In this document: positions 43,533-53,512 of the stretch, in pieces | How positions within the stretch are numbered: the first letter of the stretch is position 1 | Layout: each line of letters opens with the position of its first letter | DNA from: Deltaproteobacteria bacterium | GTDB taxonomy: Bacteria > Myxococcota_A > UBA796 > UBA2385 | Length of the DNA: 64,000 bases | NCBI GenBank assembly: GCA_016792625.1 | Contig: JAEUKK010000203.1 | Span: 62,001 to 126,000, forward strand | Direction: 5' to 3' | Notes under the pieces: generated by a model | Told to the model about the DNA's origin: nothing | The model's input: only the letters and a program-made list of their open reading frames with translations | Database searches by the model: none | Position numbers and translations under genes: made by a program

Positions 43533-43889
43533 GGGTGCTCAGGCGGCGGCGGGGGAGAGGGCGCTCGGGGTCTATGGCGCTGGGGCGCGTCCGTCGCGCC
43601 GGGGAGGCCCAGGGCTCCGGGAGGGCGCGCAGGCCTCAGCGCCCCCCTGGCGCGGCGGGAGGGGCAGCGGCGCGCCGCGCAGGGGGCTGCGCAACCTGGG
43701 CCGGTGGTGCGAACGCGGTTGCGCGCCCGGGCGGCCGCACCGGCGGTCAAGACGTGACGGTGCGGTGACGCAGCCATGACAGAGGCGGGCTCTACGGGCG
43801 ACTCCGGACGGGGCGCGGGCGAGCGCCGGCCCGCCTGACCCTTGGCCCGGTTCTTGCTGGCGCGGCGCCGTCCCCTCCCCGGAGCCCGC
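43533..43889. promoter_or_regulatory. Divergent TetR-FAS control region
   Basis: These 357 bp should hold the promoters of both the regulator and the FAS. Three TGAC copies at 43755, 43766 and 43777 are spaced exactly 11 bp apart, on one DNA face; the first two extend to TGACG. An inverted repeat GCGCAAC...GTTGCGC (43689-43724, 22-nt spacer) lies to their left, and GCGGGC-N8-GCCCGC (43815-43834) lies nearer the FAS start. Any of these may be operators. No clear -35/-10 pair was found. Confidence 0.45.
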
Positions 43890-46800
43890 GTGCACACCCC
43901 TCCCTCCGCCGCCACCTCCCCCGTTGTTACCCCTGCGGCCCCCCCTTCCGCCGCTCCTCACAGCCCCAGCAGCGCGACCTCGGCCGGCGCGCGCCCCTTG
44001 TGGGGTGGGGCGATCGACACGGCAGTCCGGCCGGGCCTCGGCGCCCCCCGCGGCGCGGCGGTCGAGGCGGCCCACCGCGGCGCCCTGCACCTGGGCCTGA
44101 GCTTCGCCGGCCAAGCGCGCGGCTGGGTCGATGATCTCGCGCGGCTGTCGGCCGGCGGCGGCGCGCCTGGGGCGCTGATCTCGGCGGGCGTGGCGGCCCT
44201 GCACGATGAGCTCGGCCGCGGGGTCGAGGACTATGGCCAGCACAGCGCCGGTGTCGCGGTCTTCGAGTGGCTGCGTGAGCCGGCCAGCCGCCCGGCCCCG
44301 GCCACCCTCGCCGCGGGCCCGCTCAGCCAGCCCCTCATCTTCTTGACCCAGATGGCCACGCTGGTCGCGCTCGAAGCCGATGGGCTGGCCCCCGCGCAGC
44401 TCGGCGCCTGGTGCGCGGTGACCGCGGGGCACTCGCAGGGCGTGCTCGCCGCGCTCGTCGCCGCCGAGGCGCTCGGCCCCGAGGCCCTGCGGCAGCGGGT
44501 CGGCGCGGTGGTGCGCTACCTCGCCTGGCAAGGCGTCGAGATGCAGGCGGCCGCCGCCGCTTCGGGCGGCCTGCGCGCCGGCCCGCCGATGTTGGCGGTG
44601 CAGGGCCTCGAGCTGCCCGGCCTCGAAGAGGCGGTGCGCGCGGCGGGCCTGCGCCTGCTTGAGCCGGGCGCGGCGCCCGCGGCCGACGGGCTCGCGCTCG
44701 CCCTGCACAATGGCGTCGAACGCTTTGTCCTCAGCGGCCCGGCGCCCGCGATCAGCCGCCTCGAGGCGGCGCTCAAGGCGGGGGTTGAGGCCGCCGCCGC
44801 CGCGCTCGCCCGCGGGGTGGCGCCCCGCCGCCCGCCGGTGCGGGTCGAGCCCCTCGCGGTCAGCGCGCCCTTCCACTCGCCGTGGATGGCCGCCGCGGTG
44901 GCGCCGCTGCGCGCCCACGCCGCCCGCCTCGGCCTGCACCCCGACCCGGCGCGGCTGGTGGTGCCCGTGCTGCGCACCGACACCGGCGCGCCCTGGGCCG
45001 GCGAAGACCTCGTCGAGGCCATGTGCACCGCGCCCGTGCGCTGGACCGCGGTCTGCCGCGGCCTCGCCGGCTGCGGCGTGGTGCTCGATCTCGGGCCCGA
45101 GGACGGCGTGAGCGCGCTGACCGCGGGCAACCTCGCCGGTCGCGGCCAGCGGGTGGTCGCGCTGGGCACCCCCGACGGGCGGGCTTGGCTGCGCGACCCC
45201 CGGCCCGAGGCCCTTGAGCTGCCGACCCCCTGGGCTGAGCTGGCCCCGCGGGTCGAGCAGGGCGCCGACGGCAGCCCCCAGCTGGTGAACCGCTGGACCG
45301 AGCGCACCGGGACCCACCCGATCATCCTGCCGGGCATGACCCCGACCACCGCCGAGTCCCCCCTGGTGGCCGCGGCCGCGCGGGCCGGCTGCACGGCCGA
45401 GCTGGCCGGCGGTGGGCAGCCCACCGAGGCCATCCTGCGGGCGCGGGCCGACGAGCTGCGCGTCGCTTTGGCCGGGCGGACCGACCGCTTCGGAGCGCCG
45501 ATCGGCTGGGTGCTCAACACCCTCTACCTCGACCCCTACCTGTGGCGGCTGCAGGTGGCCGAGGGCCGGCTCGTGCAGAAGCTCGCGGCAGAGGGCCACC
45601 CCATCCGCGGCCTGACCATCTCGGCGGGCCTGCCCCCGACCGCCGAGGCGCTGACCTTGCTCGCCGAGCTCGGCGGCTTGGGCATCACGCAGAACAGCCT
45701 CAAGGCGGGCAACGCGGAGCAGATCAGCCAGGTCATCGAGATCGCCCGCGCCTGGGCTGAGGAGGCCCCCCGCCGCGGCCTGCCCGACACCCTGAGCCTG
45801 CAGATCGAGTGCGGGCGCGCCGGCGGCCACCACGGCCTCGACGAGCTCGAAGACCTGCTGCTCGCCCACTACGGCCGCATCCGCGCCCAGAAGAACCTGC
45901 TGCTCGCCGTCGGCGGCGGCGTGGCCGACGGCGGCCGGGTCGCCGCCCTGCTCAGCGGCGCCTGGTCGGCCGCCCGCGGGCGCGCGCCCATGCCGGTAGA
46001 CGCGGTCTTCGTCGGCACCCTGTTCATGGCCGCCGCCGAAGCCCAGACCAGCCCCCAGGTCAAGGCGGCGCTGGCCGCCACCCCGGGCGCGCCCCGCCTG
46101 CTCTCGCGCGGGGCCCGGGCCGGCGGCGTGGTCTCGGGTCGCAGCGGGCTCGGGGCCGACATCTATTACCTCGACAACCACGCGGCCCGGGTGGGGGCCA
46201 TGCTCGAGGGCCTCGCCGGAAAACCCGCCGAGGTCGAGGCGCGGCGGGCCGACATCATCGCCGCGCTCGCCCGCACGGCCCGCCCCTACCTTGGGCCGGT
46301 CGAGGGGAGCCTCGGGGCGGAGCTGCTCGGGCGCCTGCTCGACCACCTGCTGCTGGGCCGCGGGCGCCCGGGGGAGGAGGGCCCTTGGCTGGATGGCAGC
46401 CACAAGCGGCGCTTCGCCGCGCTCACCCTGCGCCTTCTGCGCCGGGGCCTGCGGGCCGCCCAGCGCGCCGGGCTGCCCGACCTCTCGGCTGCGGTGCTCG
46501 AGGTGCTCGGCGGCGACCCCTCTGCGCAGCCCATCGACCGCCTGATCGGCGCGCTCGACGAGCCTCGTGCGCTGGTCGCTCGCCTCATCGAGACCCTGCC
46601 GACCCTATCGACGCTGGTTGTGCCGCTCGAAGATGAGCGCTACTTCATCGAGGTCCTCTGTGTGGCGCCGGGCAAGCCCTTCCCCTTCGTGCCGGTGATC
46701 GACGGCGACGTGCACCGCTGGTACACCCGCGACGCGCTCTGGCAGTCCCATGACGACCGCTACCCAGCCGACGCGGTGCTGGTCATCCCGGGGCCCCAGG

Positions 46801-49800
46801 CGCTGACCGGGCTGACCGAGGCCGACCTGCCCGCCGCCACGCTGATCCGGCGCTTGCAGACCCCCGCGCTCACCGAGGCCCTGCAGGCCGGCCGCGGCCT
46901 GCGGCGGGCGCGCCCCACCCTGGCCCAAGCGCTGGCCCTGGCCCGGGCCTGCCCGCGCTTGGTTGACCCCACCGGCCAGAGCCGCCCAAACCCGCTCAGC
47001 GCGCTCATCGCCGCCGCGGGGGACCGCCTGCGGGTCGAGCTGGGCGACGCCCCCGCGCCCACGGGTGAGGAGCTGCTGCGCCTCACCCTGGCTGGCGCTC
47101 CGACGGTGGGGGGCCGCGGCCCCTCGCTCAGCCTGAGCCTCGGGCTGCAGACCGGCGCGCTGCACGACCCGCGCGCCGCCCGCCTGCGCCTGCTGCCCGG
47201 CGCCGAGGCGGCCACCCGCGCGCTCTACCGGGCGCTGCTGCCCGCCGATGCCGCCTTCACCGCGCGCCAGCTCGGCCAGCTGCGGCTGGTGGTCGATGAT
47301 CAGGGCCCGGGCCTGCCCGCGGCCGCCGCTTTTGGCGCCGCCCTGCCCACGCTGATGCAGGCGCTGCTGGATGAGGCGCTGGGCGCCGATCCGCTGTCGC
47401 TGCTGCATGTCTCCTCGCGGGTCAGCCGCGCCGAGGGTGAGGCCGCGGCCCTCGCCGCCTTGGCCGCGGGCCTCCCCCTGCGGGCCACCTTGACCGCCCG
47501 CGCGGCGGTGGACCGGCCGGGCGGGCGCCTCGTGACCCTCTGCGCCGAGGTCGGGGCGGAGGGGGCCCCTGCGCCCGCCGCGACCCTGCGCCAAGAGTTC
47601 TTGCTGCGCCGGGTGGACGGACCAATCCCCTCCGCCTGGCCCGCCGCCGCGCTGGGCCCGCTCACCGAGACCCCTGTGGCGCTCCTCCGCCCCCAGCTCC
47701 TGTGGACCCAGCCCCTGCAGGCCCCGGCGCGTCTGCAGGCCTTCGCCGCCGCCTCGGGGGACCACAACCCCATCCACACCGACCCGGCCCTCGCCGCCCT
47801 CGCCGGTCTGCCTGGCCCGATCGCCCACGGCCAGTGGGCCGCCGCGGCGCTGGCCGCACGTTTGGTCGGCGAGGCCGGCGTGCTGTGTTGGACCGAGGCG
47901 CGCTACCTCGCGCCCATCCCCCCGGGCGCCGCCTTGGTGGCCCGCGCCCGGCTCGTCGCGCGCATCGACGGCGACGACATCATTGAGCTGGACGCGCTGC
48001 TCGACGGCGCGCCCGTGGTAAGCCTGCGCGCCCGCCGGGCCTGCCCGCGCACCGCGGTGGTCTTCCCTGGTCAGGGTGTGCAGCAGGCCGGCATGGGCAT
48101 GGAGGCCTACGCCCGCTCGGCGGCCGCCAAGGCCATTTGGGACCGCGCCGACGCCCACACCCGCCGGGTGCACGGCTTCTCGCTGCTTGAGGTGGTGCGC
48201 GGCAACCCGCGCCAGATCGACGTCGCTGGCGTGCTCTGGCGCCACCCCGAGGGCGTGCTGCACCTCACCCAGCTCACCCAGGTGGCGCTGACCGTGCTCT
48301 CGGTGGCCGGGGTCGCCGAGCTGCGCGACCGGGGTGCTCTGCCGCCCGCGCCGGTCTTCTGTGGCCACTCCGTCGGCGAGTACAGCGCGCTGAGCGCGCT
48401 CACCGAGGTCATGCCGCTCGAGGCGCTCATCGACGTGGTCTACGCCCGCGGGCTGACCATGCAGGGTTTTGTGGCCCGCGACGCCTATGGGCGCTCGGCC
48501 TACCAGATGGGCGTGGTGCGGCCCCAGCGCGCCGGTCTCGACGAGGCGGGCACGCTGGCCCTCGTCGCGGCGGTGGCCGAGCAGACCGGCGCTCCGCTCT
48601 TTGTGGTCAACCACAACATCCGCGGCCGCCAGTACGCGGTGGCTGGTGAGCTGCGCGCGGTCGCTGCGCTAAAGCTGGCCTTGGACGCCCGGGGCGCCCA
48701 GGGTCAGGCCTGGGTTGAGCTGACCGGCATCGACGTGCCCTTCCACAGCCCGCTGCTGTCCGGGGGCGTCGCGGCCTTCCGCGAGACGGTCGACCGCTGC
48801 ATCCCCCGGCCGCTGCGCCTCGAGCCCCTGCTCGGGCGGTATATCCCCAACCTCGTCGCCCGTCCCTTCAGCGGCGACGCGGCCTTCGTCGAGGCCATGG
48901 TCGCGGCGATCGGCGAAGAGGCCGCCGCCGCCTGCGCCCTGCGGCGCCTGCTGCCTCCTGGCGCGCCGAACCGCCCGGAAGGCGCCCCCATCTTTGCCGA
49001 AGATGACCGCCTGCGCGCCATCCTCGTCGAGCTGCTCGCCTGGCAGTTCGCGAGCCCGGTGCGCTGGATTGAGACCCAGGCCGCGCTGCTCCAGGGCGGC
49101 GCCGCCGAGGTCGATCAGCTCATCGAGGTCGGCCCCAAGGCCAGCCCGGTGCTCGGCAACATGATGGCCGCCACCCTCGGCGACCTGCCGCCCGGGGCCC
49201 CGCGGCCGCGGGTGCTGCACGTCGAGCGCGACCCGGCGCTGGTCTTCGGCGACGGCCCGGTCGAGGAGGCCCCCGCGCCCGCCCCGGTCGTGGCCGCGCC
49301 GCTGACCGCGCCGACCCCGACCACGCCCGTCGCGACCGCCGCCCCGGTGGCCGCCGCGGCGGTGGCCGACCAGCCCCTGCGCGTGGTGGACGGCCTCGTG
49401 GCCGTGCTCGCCCTGCGCTTGGGCAAAACCCTGGGGGAGCTTGACCCCGCGCAGAGCATCGACGCGCTGCTCGGCGGCAATTCGGCCCGGCGGAACCAAG
49501 TTTTGCTCGATCTGAGCGAGGAGCTGGGGGGCGCGGCCCCCGACGGCGCCCAAGAGCGCCCGGTGCAGGCCCTCGCCGCGGCGGTCGAGGCCGCCGGTCG
49601 CTACCGCGCGCCCGGCCCGCTGCTGCGCGCCGCGGTGGCCGCCGGCCGGGCCAAGCTCGGCCTCGACGAGGTGAGCTGGGCCCGCGGGCTCGCCCGCTAT
49701 GGCCTGCCCGAGGGCCTCTCGCGCGCGGCCGAGCTGCTGGTGGCGGTCGAGGCCAGCAGCCTCGCCGCGGCCAAGTCGGGCGGCGCCGACGCGCTGATCG

Positions 49801-52800
49801 ACGCGCTGATGAAGCGCCTCGGCGCGTGGCGGGGCATCGGGCTCGCCCCGGTGGCCGCGGCGGGCGCGGCGGGCGGCGGGGCGGTCGACGCCGCGGCGGT
49901 CACCGCCCTGCAGCAAGAGCAGGCCAAGGTCTGGCGGGGCATCGCCGCCCGCGCGCTCGAGGCGGCCGGGCTCGACCCGCTGCTGCTCGAGCGCCCGGCG
50001 GCCGCGCCGGCCCCCGCCACCGCGCCGCGGGCGGCGGCCTTCGCCCCCGAACAGGTGCTGATCATCGAGCAGGGCGCTGCTTTCGCGCGGGCCGACGCCT
50101 GGGCCTGGGGCGCGCGCCTCGTGGCCGCCGAGCGCCAGGGGGCGGCCCTGCCCGCGGCCCCGGCCAGCCTCGGCCTGCAGCAGGCCCCCGCGCTGATCGA
50201 CGCGCTGCACGCCCTCGCGCGCCGCGCCGACCGCTTGGGTGCCCCGCAGGCCGCGGCGGCGCTGCGGGCGGCCGCGGCGGCCCCGACCCCGGCCCTGCCC
50301 TGGGCGGGGGAGGTGGCCCTGCTCACCGGCGCGGGCCGCGGCTCGATCGCCGAGGCGGTGGCGGCGGAGCTGCTCCGCGGCGGGGCGACGGTGGTCATCG
50401 GGTCCTCCGGCCTCGACCCCAAGCGACGCGCGGCGTTCAAGGCGCTGTTCCGGGCCCACGCCGCCTCGGGCGCGGCCCTGCACGTGGTGCCCTTTGACCA
50501 GGGCGACCCGGCGGCCCCCGAGGCGCTGGTCCAGTGGCTCTGCCGCAGCGCGGTCGAGGTCCAGGGCGGGCGGCCGGTGACCCTCCGGGGTCCGTTGGTG
50601 CCAACCTTGTGCTTCCCCTTTGGCGCGGTGGGGGTCGAGGGTGACCCGACCGCGCTCGGCGACAGCCCCGAGGGCCGCGCGCTCGACGCCAGCCTGCAGG
50701 TGAACCTGCTCGGGGTCGAGCGCTTGGTCGGCGCCCTGGCCCGCAACCAACGTGCGCTGGGCGGGGGCCTCCCCCCGGTGCACGTGGTGCTGCCGCTCTC
50801 GCCCAACCACGGGCAGATGGGCCGCGATGGCCTCTACGCCGAGGCCAAGGCCGCCCTCGAGGCGCTGATGTTGCGCTGGGCCGCCGAGCACGACCGCTGG
50901 GGCGCGCAGGTGAGCTTGGTCGGCGCGCGCATCGGCTGGGTGCGCGGCACGGGCCTGATGGCCGCGCTGGACGGTGTTTACACCGCGGTGGAGCAAGAGC
51001 TGGGCATCCAGACCTACACCCCCGCCCAGATGGCCGGGCTGCTGCTCGAACGCTGCGGGGCCGAGGCCAAGGCGGCCGCCCGCCTCTCCCCCTTGCTCGC
51101 TGACCTCTCGGGGGGCTTCGGCGCCGCCGACGGTCTGCGCCTGATCATTGAGCGGGCCCTGCGCGCCGCGCGCACGGCCCCCCGTCCGGCTGCGCGCCCC
51201 GCCCTCCTCCCCCTGCCCGCGCCGGCCTCTCCCTTCCCGGCCCTGCCCGCGGCCGCGCATGGTGGTGGAGTGGACCCCAAAGATGCCGTGGCCATCGTCG
51301 GCTTCGGCGAGATTGGGCCCTTTGGCGAGGCGCTGGCCCGGTGGAGCGTCGAGGCCGAGGGGGCCCTGCACCCCGAGGCGGCGGTCGAGGTGGCGCGCCT
51401 CTGCGGCCTCATCCGCTTCGAGCGCGGCCAGTGGGTCGACGTGGCCTCGGGCCAGCCCGTGGCCGAGGACGAGCTCGAGGCCCGCTACCAGCTCGCCGCG
51501 CGGGTGGGCATCCGCGCGCTGCCGCCCCTGCCCATCGATCAGCGCACCCGTTGGGTTGAGATGACCCTCGAAGAAGAGCAGCGCTTCACCGTGCCGGATC
51601 GCGCGGTCGCCGCGGGCATCGTCGCCCTCGACCCCGCGCACACCGATATGCTCCCCGCCGGTGAGGGCTGGCTGGTGCGCCAGCGGCCGGGCGCCCGCGT
51701 GCGTGTGCCCCGCCTCGTCGAGCCCGACCGCGACGTGGCCGGCCGCCTGCCCGAAGGTTTTGACCCGACCCGCCTCGGCCTCAGCGCCGATCAGGTCGAT
51801 CAGATCGACCCGGTGGCCATCCTCAACCTGATCGCCACCGCGGCGGCCCTGCGCGGGGCCGGCTTGGTCGGCGATCCGGCGGCGGCGGTCGCGGCGCTGG
51901 CGGCACCCGCCCGCGTCGCCTGCACCGTGGGCAGCGGCATCGGCGGCATGCGCAGCCTGCGGCGGCTCTATGTCGACCCGGCGCTCGACCGCCCGCGCCA
52001 GACCGACACCCTGCAAGAGACCCTGATCAACGTGACCGCGGCCTGGCCCGCCCTCGCGCTCACCGGCGCCGCCGGCCCGATGCTGCACCCGGTGGGGGCC
52101 TGCGCCACCGCCGCCCTCTCGGTCGAGGCGGGCCTCGCCTTGCTGCGCACCGGGGCGGCCGACGTGGTCGTGGCCGGCGCGCTCGATGACATCGGCCCCG
52201 AGGGCATGCAGGGCTTCGCCGACATGGGCGCGACCATCTCGGCGGCCGAGCGGGCCCGCCGGGGCCTCGCCCACGCCGAGGCGAGCCGGCCGATGGACCG
52301 GCGCCGCGCCGGCTTCGTCGAGGCCCAGGGCGGCGGGGTGGTGCTGCTCTGCCGCGCCGACCTCGCGATCGACGCCGGACTGCCGATCTACGGCCTCATC
52401 GCCGGGGCCTGGTCGGCGGGCGACGGCCTGCAGCGCTCGGTGCCCGCCCCGGGCCTCGGGCTGCTGCGCATCGGCGCCGGCGGCCCGCGCTCCGAGCTCG
52501 CCCAGGCCTTGGGCCGCCTCGGGCTCCGTCCCGACGACCTGGGCGCGGTCAGCCTGCACGGCACCAGCACCGAGGCCAACGACAAGAACGAGTGTGAGCT
52601 GCACCAGCGCCTCGCGGTCGAGATCGGCCGCGACCCGGCCCTGCCCCTGCCCGTCATCGCCCAAAAGGGCCTGACCGGGCACAGCAAGGGCGGGGCGGCC
52701 GCTTGGCAGCTCATCGGCCTCTGCCAAGCGCTGACCGGGGGCCTCGTGCCGGCCATCCGCAACCTCGAGGACCCGAGCGCCGAGATCGCCGCCCGGGCCC

Positions 52801-53117
52801 CGCTGGTCACCCCCGACCAAGCCGCCCCCGCCGTGCTCGGCCGCGCCGGCCTGCTCACCAGCCTCGGTTTTGGCCACGTCGGCGCCGCGGTGCTCGTCGC
52901 CCACCCCGACGTGCTGCTCGAGGGGCTCAGCCCCGCGGCGCTCGCGGCCTACGCGGCCAAGCGCGCCCCGCGTGAGGCGGCGGCCCGGCGGGCTGAGGCT
53001 GAGGTGCGCCTGGGGCTGCGGCCGGCGGTGCCCCCGCCGGGCGCGCCGCCCAGCCCGGCCGACTTTGCCCGGGCGGTGCTGGCCGACCCGCGCACGCCCC
53101 CGCCGGGGCGCGCGTGA
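43890..53117 (+). CDS. fas: Type I fatty acid synthase, single-chain mycobacterial/fungal type
   Basis: The 3075-aa megasynthase matches the length of M. tuberculosis Fas (3069 aa) and contains every activity to make acyl-CoA from acetyl- and malonyl-CoA. Domains in order: AT (GHSQG Ser182, His329); FMN enoyl reductase (about 465-700; PGMTPTT, AGGHH 645-648); MaoC-type dehydratase (GDHNPIH 1290-1296); malonyl/palmitoyl transferase (GHSVG Ser1494, His1619); ACP with phosphopantetheine Ser1865 (GGNSARRNQ); ketoreductase (TGAGRGS from 2146; Tyr2316, Lys2320); ketosynthase (Cys2738, His2890, His2931, Lys2933). The GTG at 43890 has GGAGCCCGC upstream; a TTG 16 codons earlier is an alternative. It overlaps acpS by 4 bp. 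Confidence 0.97.
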   Translation: MHTPPSAATSPVVTPAAPPSAAPHSPSSATSAGARPLWGGAIDTAVRPGLGAPRGAAVEAAHRGALHLGLSFAGQARGWVDDLARLSAGGGAPGALISAGVAALHDELGRGVEDYGQHSAGVAVFEWLREPASRPAPATLAAGPLSQPLIFLTQMATLVALEADGLAPAQLGAWCAVTAGHSQGVLAALVAAEALGPEALRQRVGAVVRYLAWQGVEMQAAAAASGGLRAGPPMLAVQGLELPGLEEAVRAAGLRLLEPGAAPAADGLALALHNGVERFVLSGPAPAISRLEAALKAGVEAAAAALARGVAPRRPPVRVEPLAVSAPFHSPWMAAAVAPLRAHAARLGLHPDPARLVVPVLRTDTGAPWAGEDLVEAMCTAPVRWTAVCRGLAGCGVVLDLGPEDGVSALTAGNLAGRGQRVVALGTPDGRAWLRDPRPEALELPTPWAELAPRVEQGADGSPQLVNRWTERTGTHPIILPGMTPTTAESPLVAAAARAGCTAELAGGGQPTEAILRARADELRVALAGRTDRFGAPIGWVLNTLYLDPYLWRLQVAEGRLVQKLAAEGHPIRGLTISAGLPPTAEALTLLAELGGLGITQNSLKAGNAEQISQVIEIARAWAEEAPRRGLPDTLSLQIECGRAGGHHGLDELEDLLLAHYGRIRAQKNLLLAVGGGVADGGRVAALLSGAWSAARGRAPMPVDAVFVGTLFMAAAEAQTSPQVKAALAATPGAPRLLSRGARAGGVVSGRSGLGADIYYLDNHAARVGAMLEGLAGKPAEVEARRADIIAALARTARPYLGPVEGSLGAELLGRLLDHLLLGRGRPGEEGPWLDGSHKRRFAALTLRLLRRGLRAAQRAGLPDLSAAVLEVLGGDPSAQPIDRLIGALDEPRALVARLIETLPTLSTLVVPLEDERYFIEVLCVAPGKPFPFVPVIDGDVHRWYTRDALWQSHDDRYPADAVLVIPGPQALTGLTEADLPAATLIRRLQTPALTEALQAGRGLRRARPTLAQALALARACPRLVDPTGQSRPNPLSALIAAAGDRLRVELGDAPAPTGEELLRLTLAGAPTVGGRGPSLSLSLGLQTGALHDPRAARLRLLPGAEAATRALYRALLPADAAFTARQLGQLRLVVDDQGPGLPAAAAFGAALPTLMQALLDEALGADPLSLLHVSSRVSRAEGEAAALAALAAGLPLRATLTARAAVDRPGGRLVTLCAEVGAEGAPAPAATLRQEFLLRRVDGPIPSAWPAAALGPLTETPVALLRPQLLWTQPLQAPARLQAFAAASGDHNPIHTDPALAALAGLPGPIAHGQWAAAALAARLVGEAGVLCWTEARYLAPIPPGAALVARARLVARIDGDDIIELDALLDGAPVVSLRARRACPRTAVVFPGQGVQQAGMGMEAYARSAAAKAIWDRADAHTRRVHGFSLLEVVRGNPRQIDVAGVLWRHPEGVLHLTQLTQVALTVLSVAGVAELRDRGALPPAPVFCGHSVGEYSALSALTEVMPLEALIDVVYARGLTMQGFVARDAYGRSAYQMGVVRPQRAGLDEAGTLALVAAVAEQTGAPLFVVNHNIRGRQYAVAGELRAVAALKLALDARGAQGQAWVELTGIDVPFHSPLLSGGVAAFRETVDRCIPRPLRLEPLLGRYIPNLVARPFSGDAAFVEAMVAAIGEEAAAACALRRLLPPGAPNRPEGAPIFAEDDRLRAILVELLAWQFASPVRWIETQAALLQGGAAEVDQLIEVGPKASPVLGNMMAATLGDLPPGAPRPRVLHVERDPALVFGDGPVEEAPAPAPVVAAPLTAPTPTTPVATAAPVAAAAVADQPLRVVDGLVAVLALRLGKTLGELDPAQSIDALLGGNSARRNQVLLDLSEELGGAAPDGAQERPVQALAAAVEAAGRYRAPGPLLRAAVAAGRAKLGLDEVSWARGLARYGLPEGLSRAAELLVAVEASSLAAAKSGGADALIDALMKRLGAWRGIGLAPVAAAGAAGGGAVDAAAVTALQQEQAKVWRGIAARALEAAGLDPLLLERPAAAPAPATAPRAAAFAPEQVLIIEQGAAFARADAWAWGARLVAAERQGAALPAAPASLGLQQAPALIDALHALARRADRLGAPQAAAALRAAAAAPTPALPWAGEVALLTGAGRGSIAEAVAAELLRGGATVVIGSSGLDPKRRAAFKALFRAHAASGAALHVVPFDQGDPAAPEALVQWLCRSAVEVQGGRPVTLRGPLVPTLCFPFGAVGVEGDPTALGDSPEGRALDASLQVNLLGVERLVGALARNQRALGGGLPPVHVVLPLSPNHGQMGRDGLYAEAKAALEALMLRWAAEHDRWGAQVSLVGARIGWVRGTGLMAALDGVYTAVEQELGIQTYTPAQMAGLLLERCGAEAKAAARLSPLLADLSGGFGAADGLRLIIERALRAARTAPRPAARPALLPLPAPASPFPALPAAAHGGGVDPKDAVAIVGFGEIGPFGEALARWSVEAEGALHPEAAVEVARLCGLIRFERGQWVDVASGQPVAEDELEARYQLAARVGIRALPPLPIDQRTRWVEMTLEEEQRFTVPDRAVAAGIVALDPAHTDMLPAGEGWLVRQRPGARVRVPRLVEPDRDVAGRLPEGFDPTRLGLSADQVDQIDPVAILNLIATAAALRGAGLVGDPAAAVAALAAPARVACTVGSGIGGMRSLRRLYVDPALDRPRQTDTLQETLINVTAAWPALALTGAAGPMLHPVGACATAALSVEAGLALLRTGAADVVVAGALDDIGPEGMQGFADMGATISAAERARRGLAHAEASRPMDRRRAGFVEAQGGGVVLLCRADLAIDAGLPIYGLIAGAWSAGDGLQRSVPAPGLGLLRIGAGGPRSELAQALGRLGLRPDDLGAVSLHGTSTEANDKNECELHQRLAVEIGRDPALPLPVIAQKGLTGHSKGGAAAWQLIGLCQALTGGLVPAIRNLEDPSAEIAARAPLVTPDQAAPAVLGRAGLLTSLGFGHVGAAVLVAHPDVLLEGLSPAALAAYAAKRAPREAAARRAEAEVRLGLRPAVPPPGAPPSPADFARAVLADPRTPPPGRA

Positions 53118-53512
53118 TCATCGGCCTGGGCGTCGATCTCGCCGAGGTTGAGCCCTGGGCCCAGGCGCTCGTGCACCCCTCGGCGGCGGCGCTGGCCGGC
53201 ACCTTCACCGCCCTCGAGCGGGAGCAGGCCGCCGGCGGTCCGGTGGACGAGGCGCAGCGCCTCGCCGCCCGCTTCGCCGCCAAGGAGGCCTTTGTGAAGG
53301 CGCTGGACGGGGCCGGCTGGGGGGCCCCGCCGCTGCGCGCCCGCCTCGATCTGCGCGAGGTCGAGGTCCGCCTCGACCCCTGGGGTCGGCCGCGCTTGTG
53401 CCTGCACGGCGAGGCCCGCGCCACCGCCGAGCAGGCTGGGGTGCGGGTCGCCCACCTCAGCCTCAGCCACGAGCGCGGGATGGCCCTGGCTACCGTCATC
53501 CTCGAAGGCTGA
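53114..53512 (+). CDS. acpS: Holo-[acyl-carrier-protein] synthase
   Basis: AcpS moves 4'-phosphopantetheine from CoA to the carrier-protein serine. The 132-aa protein has the family's metal and catalytic residues: Asp8 in GLGVDLAEVE and Glu58 in RFAAKEAFVKAL (53-64), with LSLSHE near the end. The GTG start overlaps the FAS stop (GTGA), so it is translated with the synthase whose ACP Ser1865 is its obvious substrate. The same fas-acpS order is known in mycobacteria (Rv2524c-Rv2523c). Confidence 0.95.
   Translation: MIIGLGVDLAEVEPWAQALVHPSAAALAGTFTALEREQAAGGPVDEAQRLAARFAAKEAFVKALDGAGWGAPPLRARLDLREVEVRLDPWGRPRLCLHGEARATAEQAGVRVAHLSLSHERGMALATVILEG

Noticed and set aside
43572..46403. Long minus-strand open frame opposite the start of the FAS gene
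   Set aside because: It has a repetitive Gly/Arg/Ala/Gln-rich composition with no domain, and it lies opposite a gene with intact catalytic motifs. It is a by-product of high GC.
48669..52904. 1411-codon minus-strand open frame inside the FAS gene
   Set aside because: Its composition is that of a reverse-frame shadow, and the plus strand carries the MPT, ACP, KR and KS motifs here.
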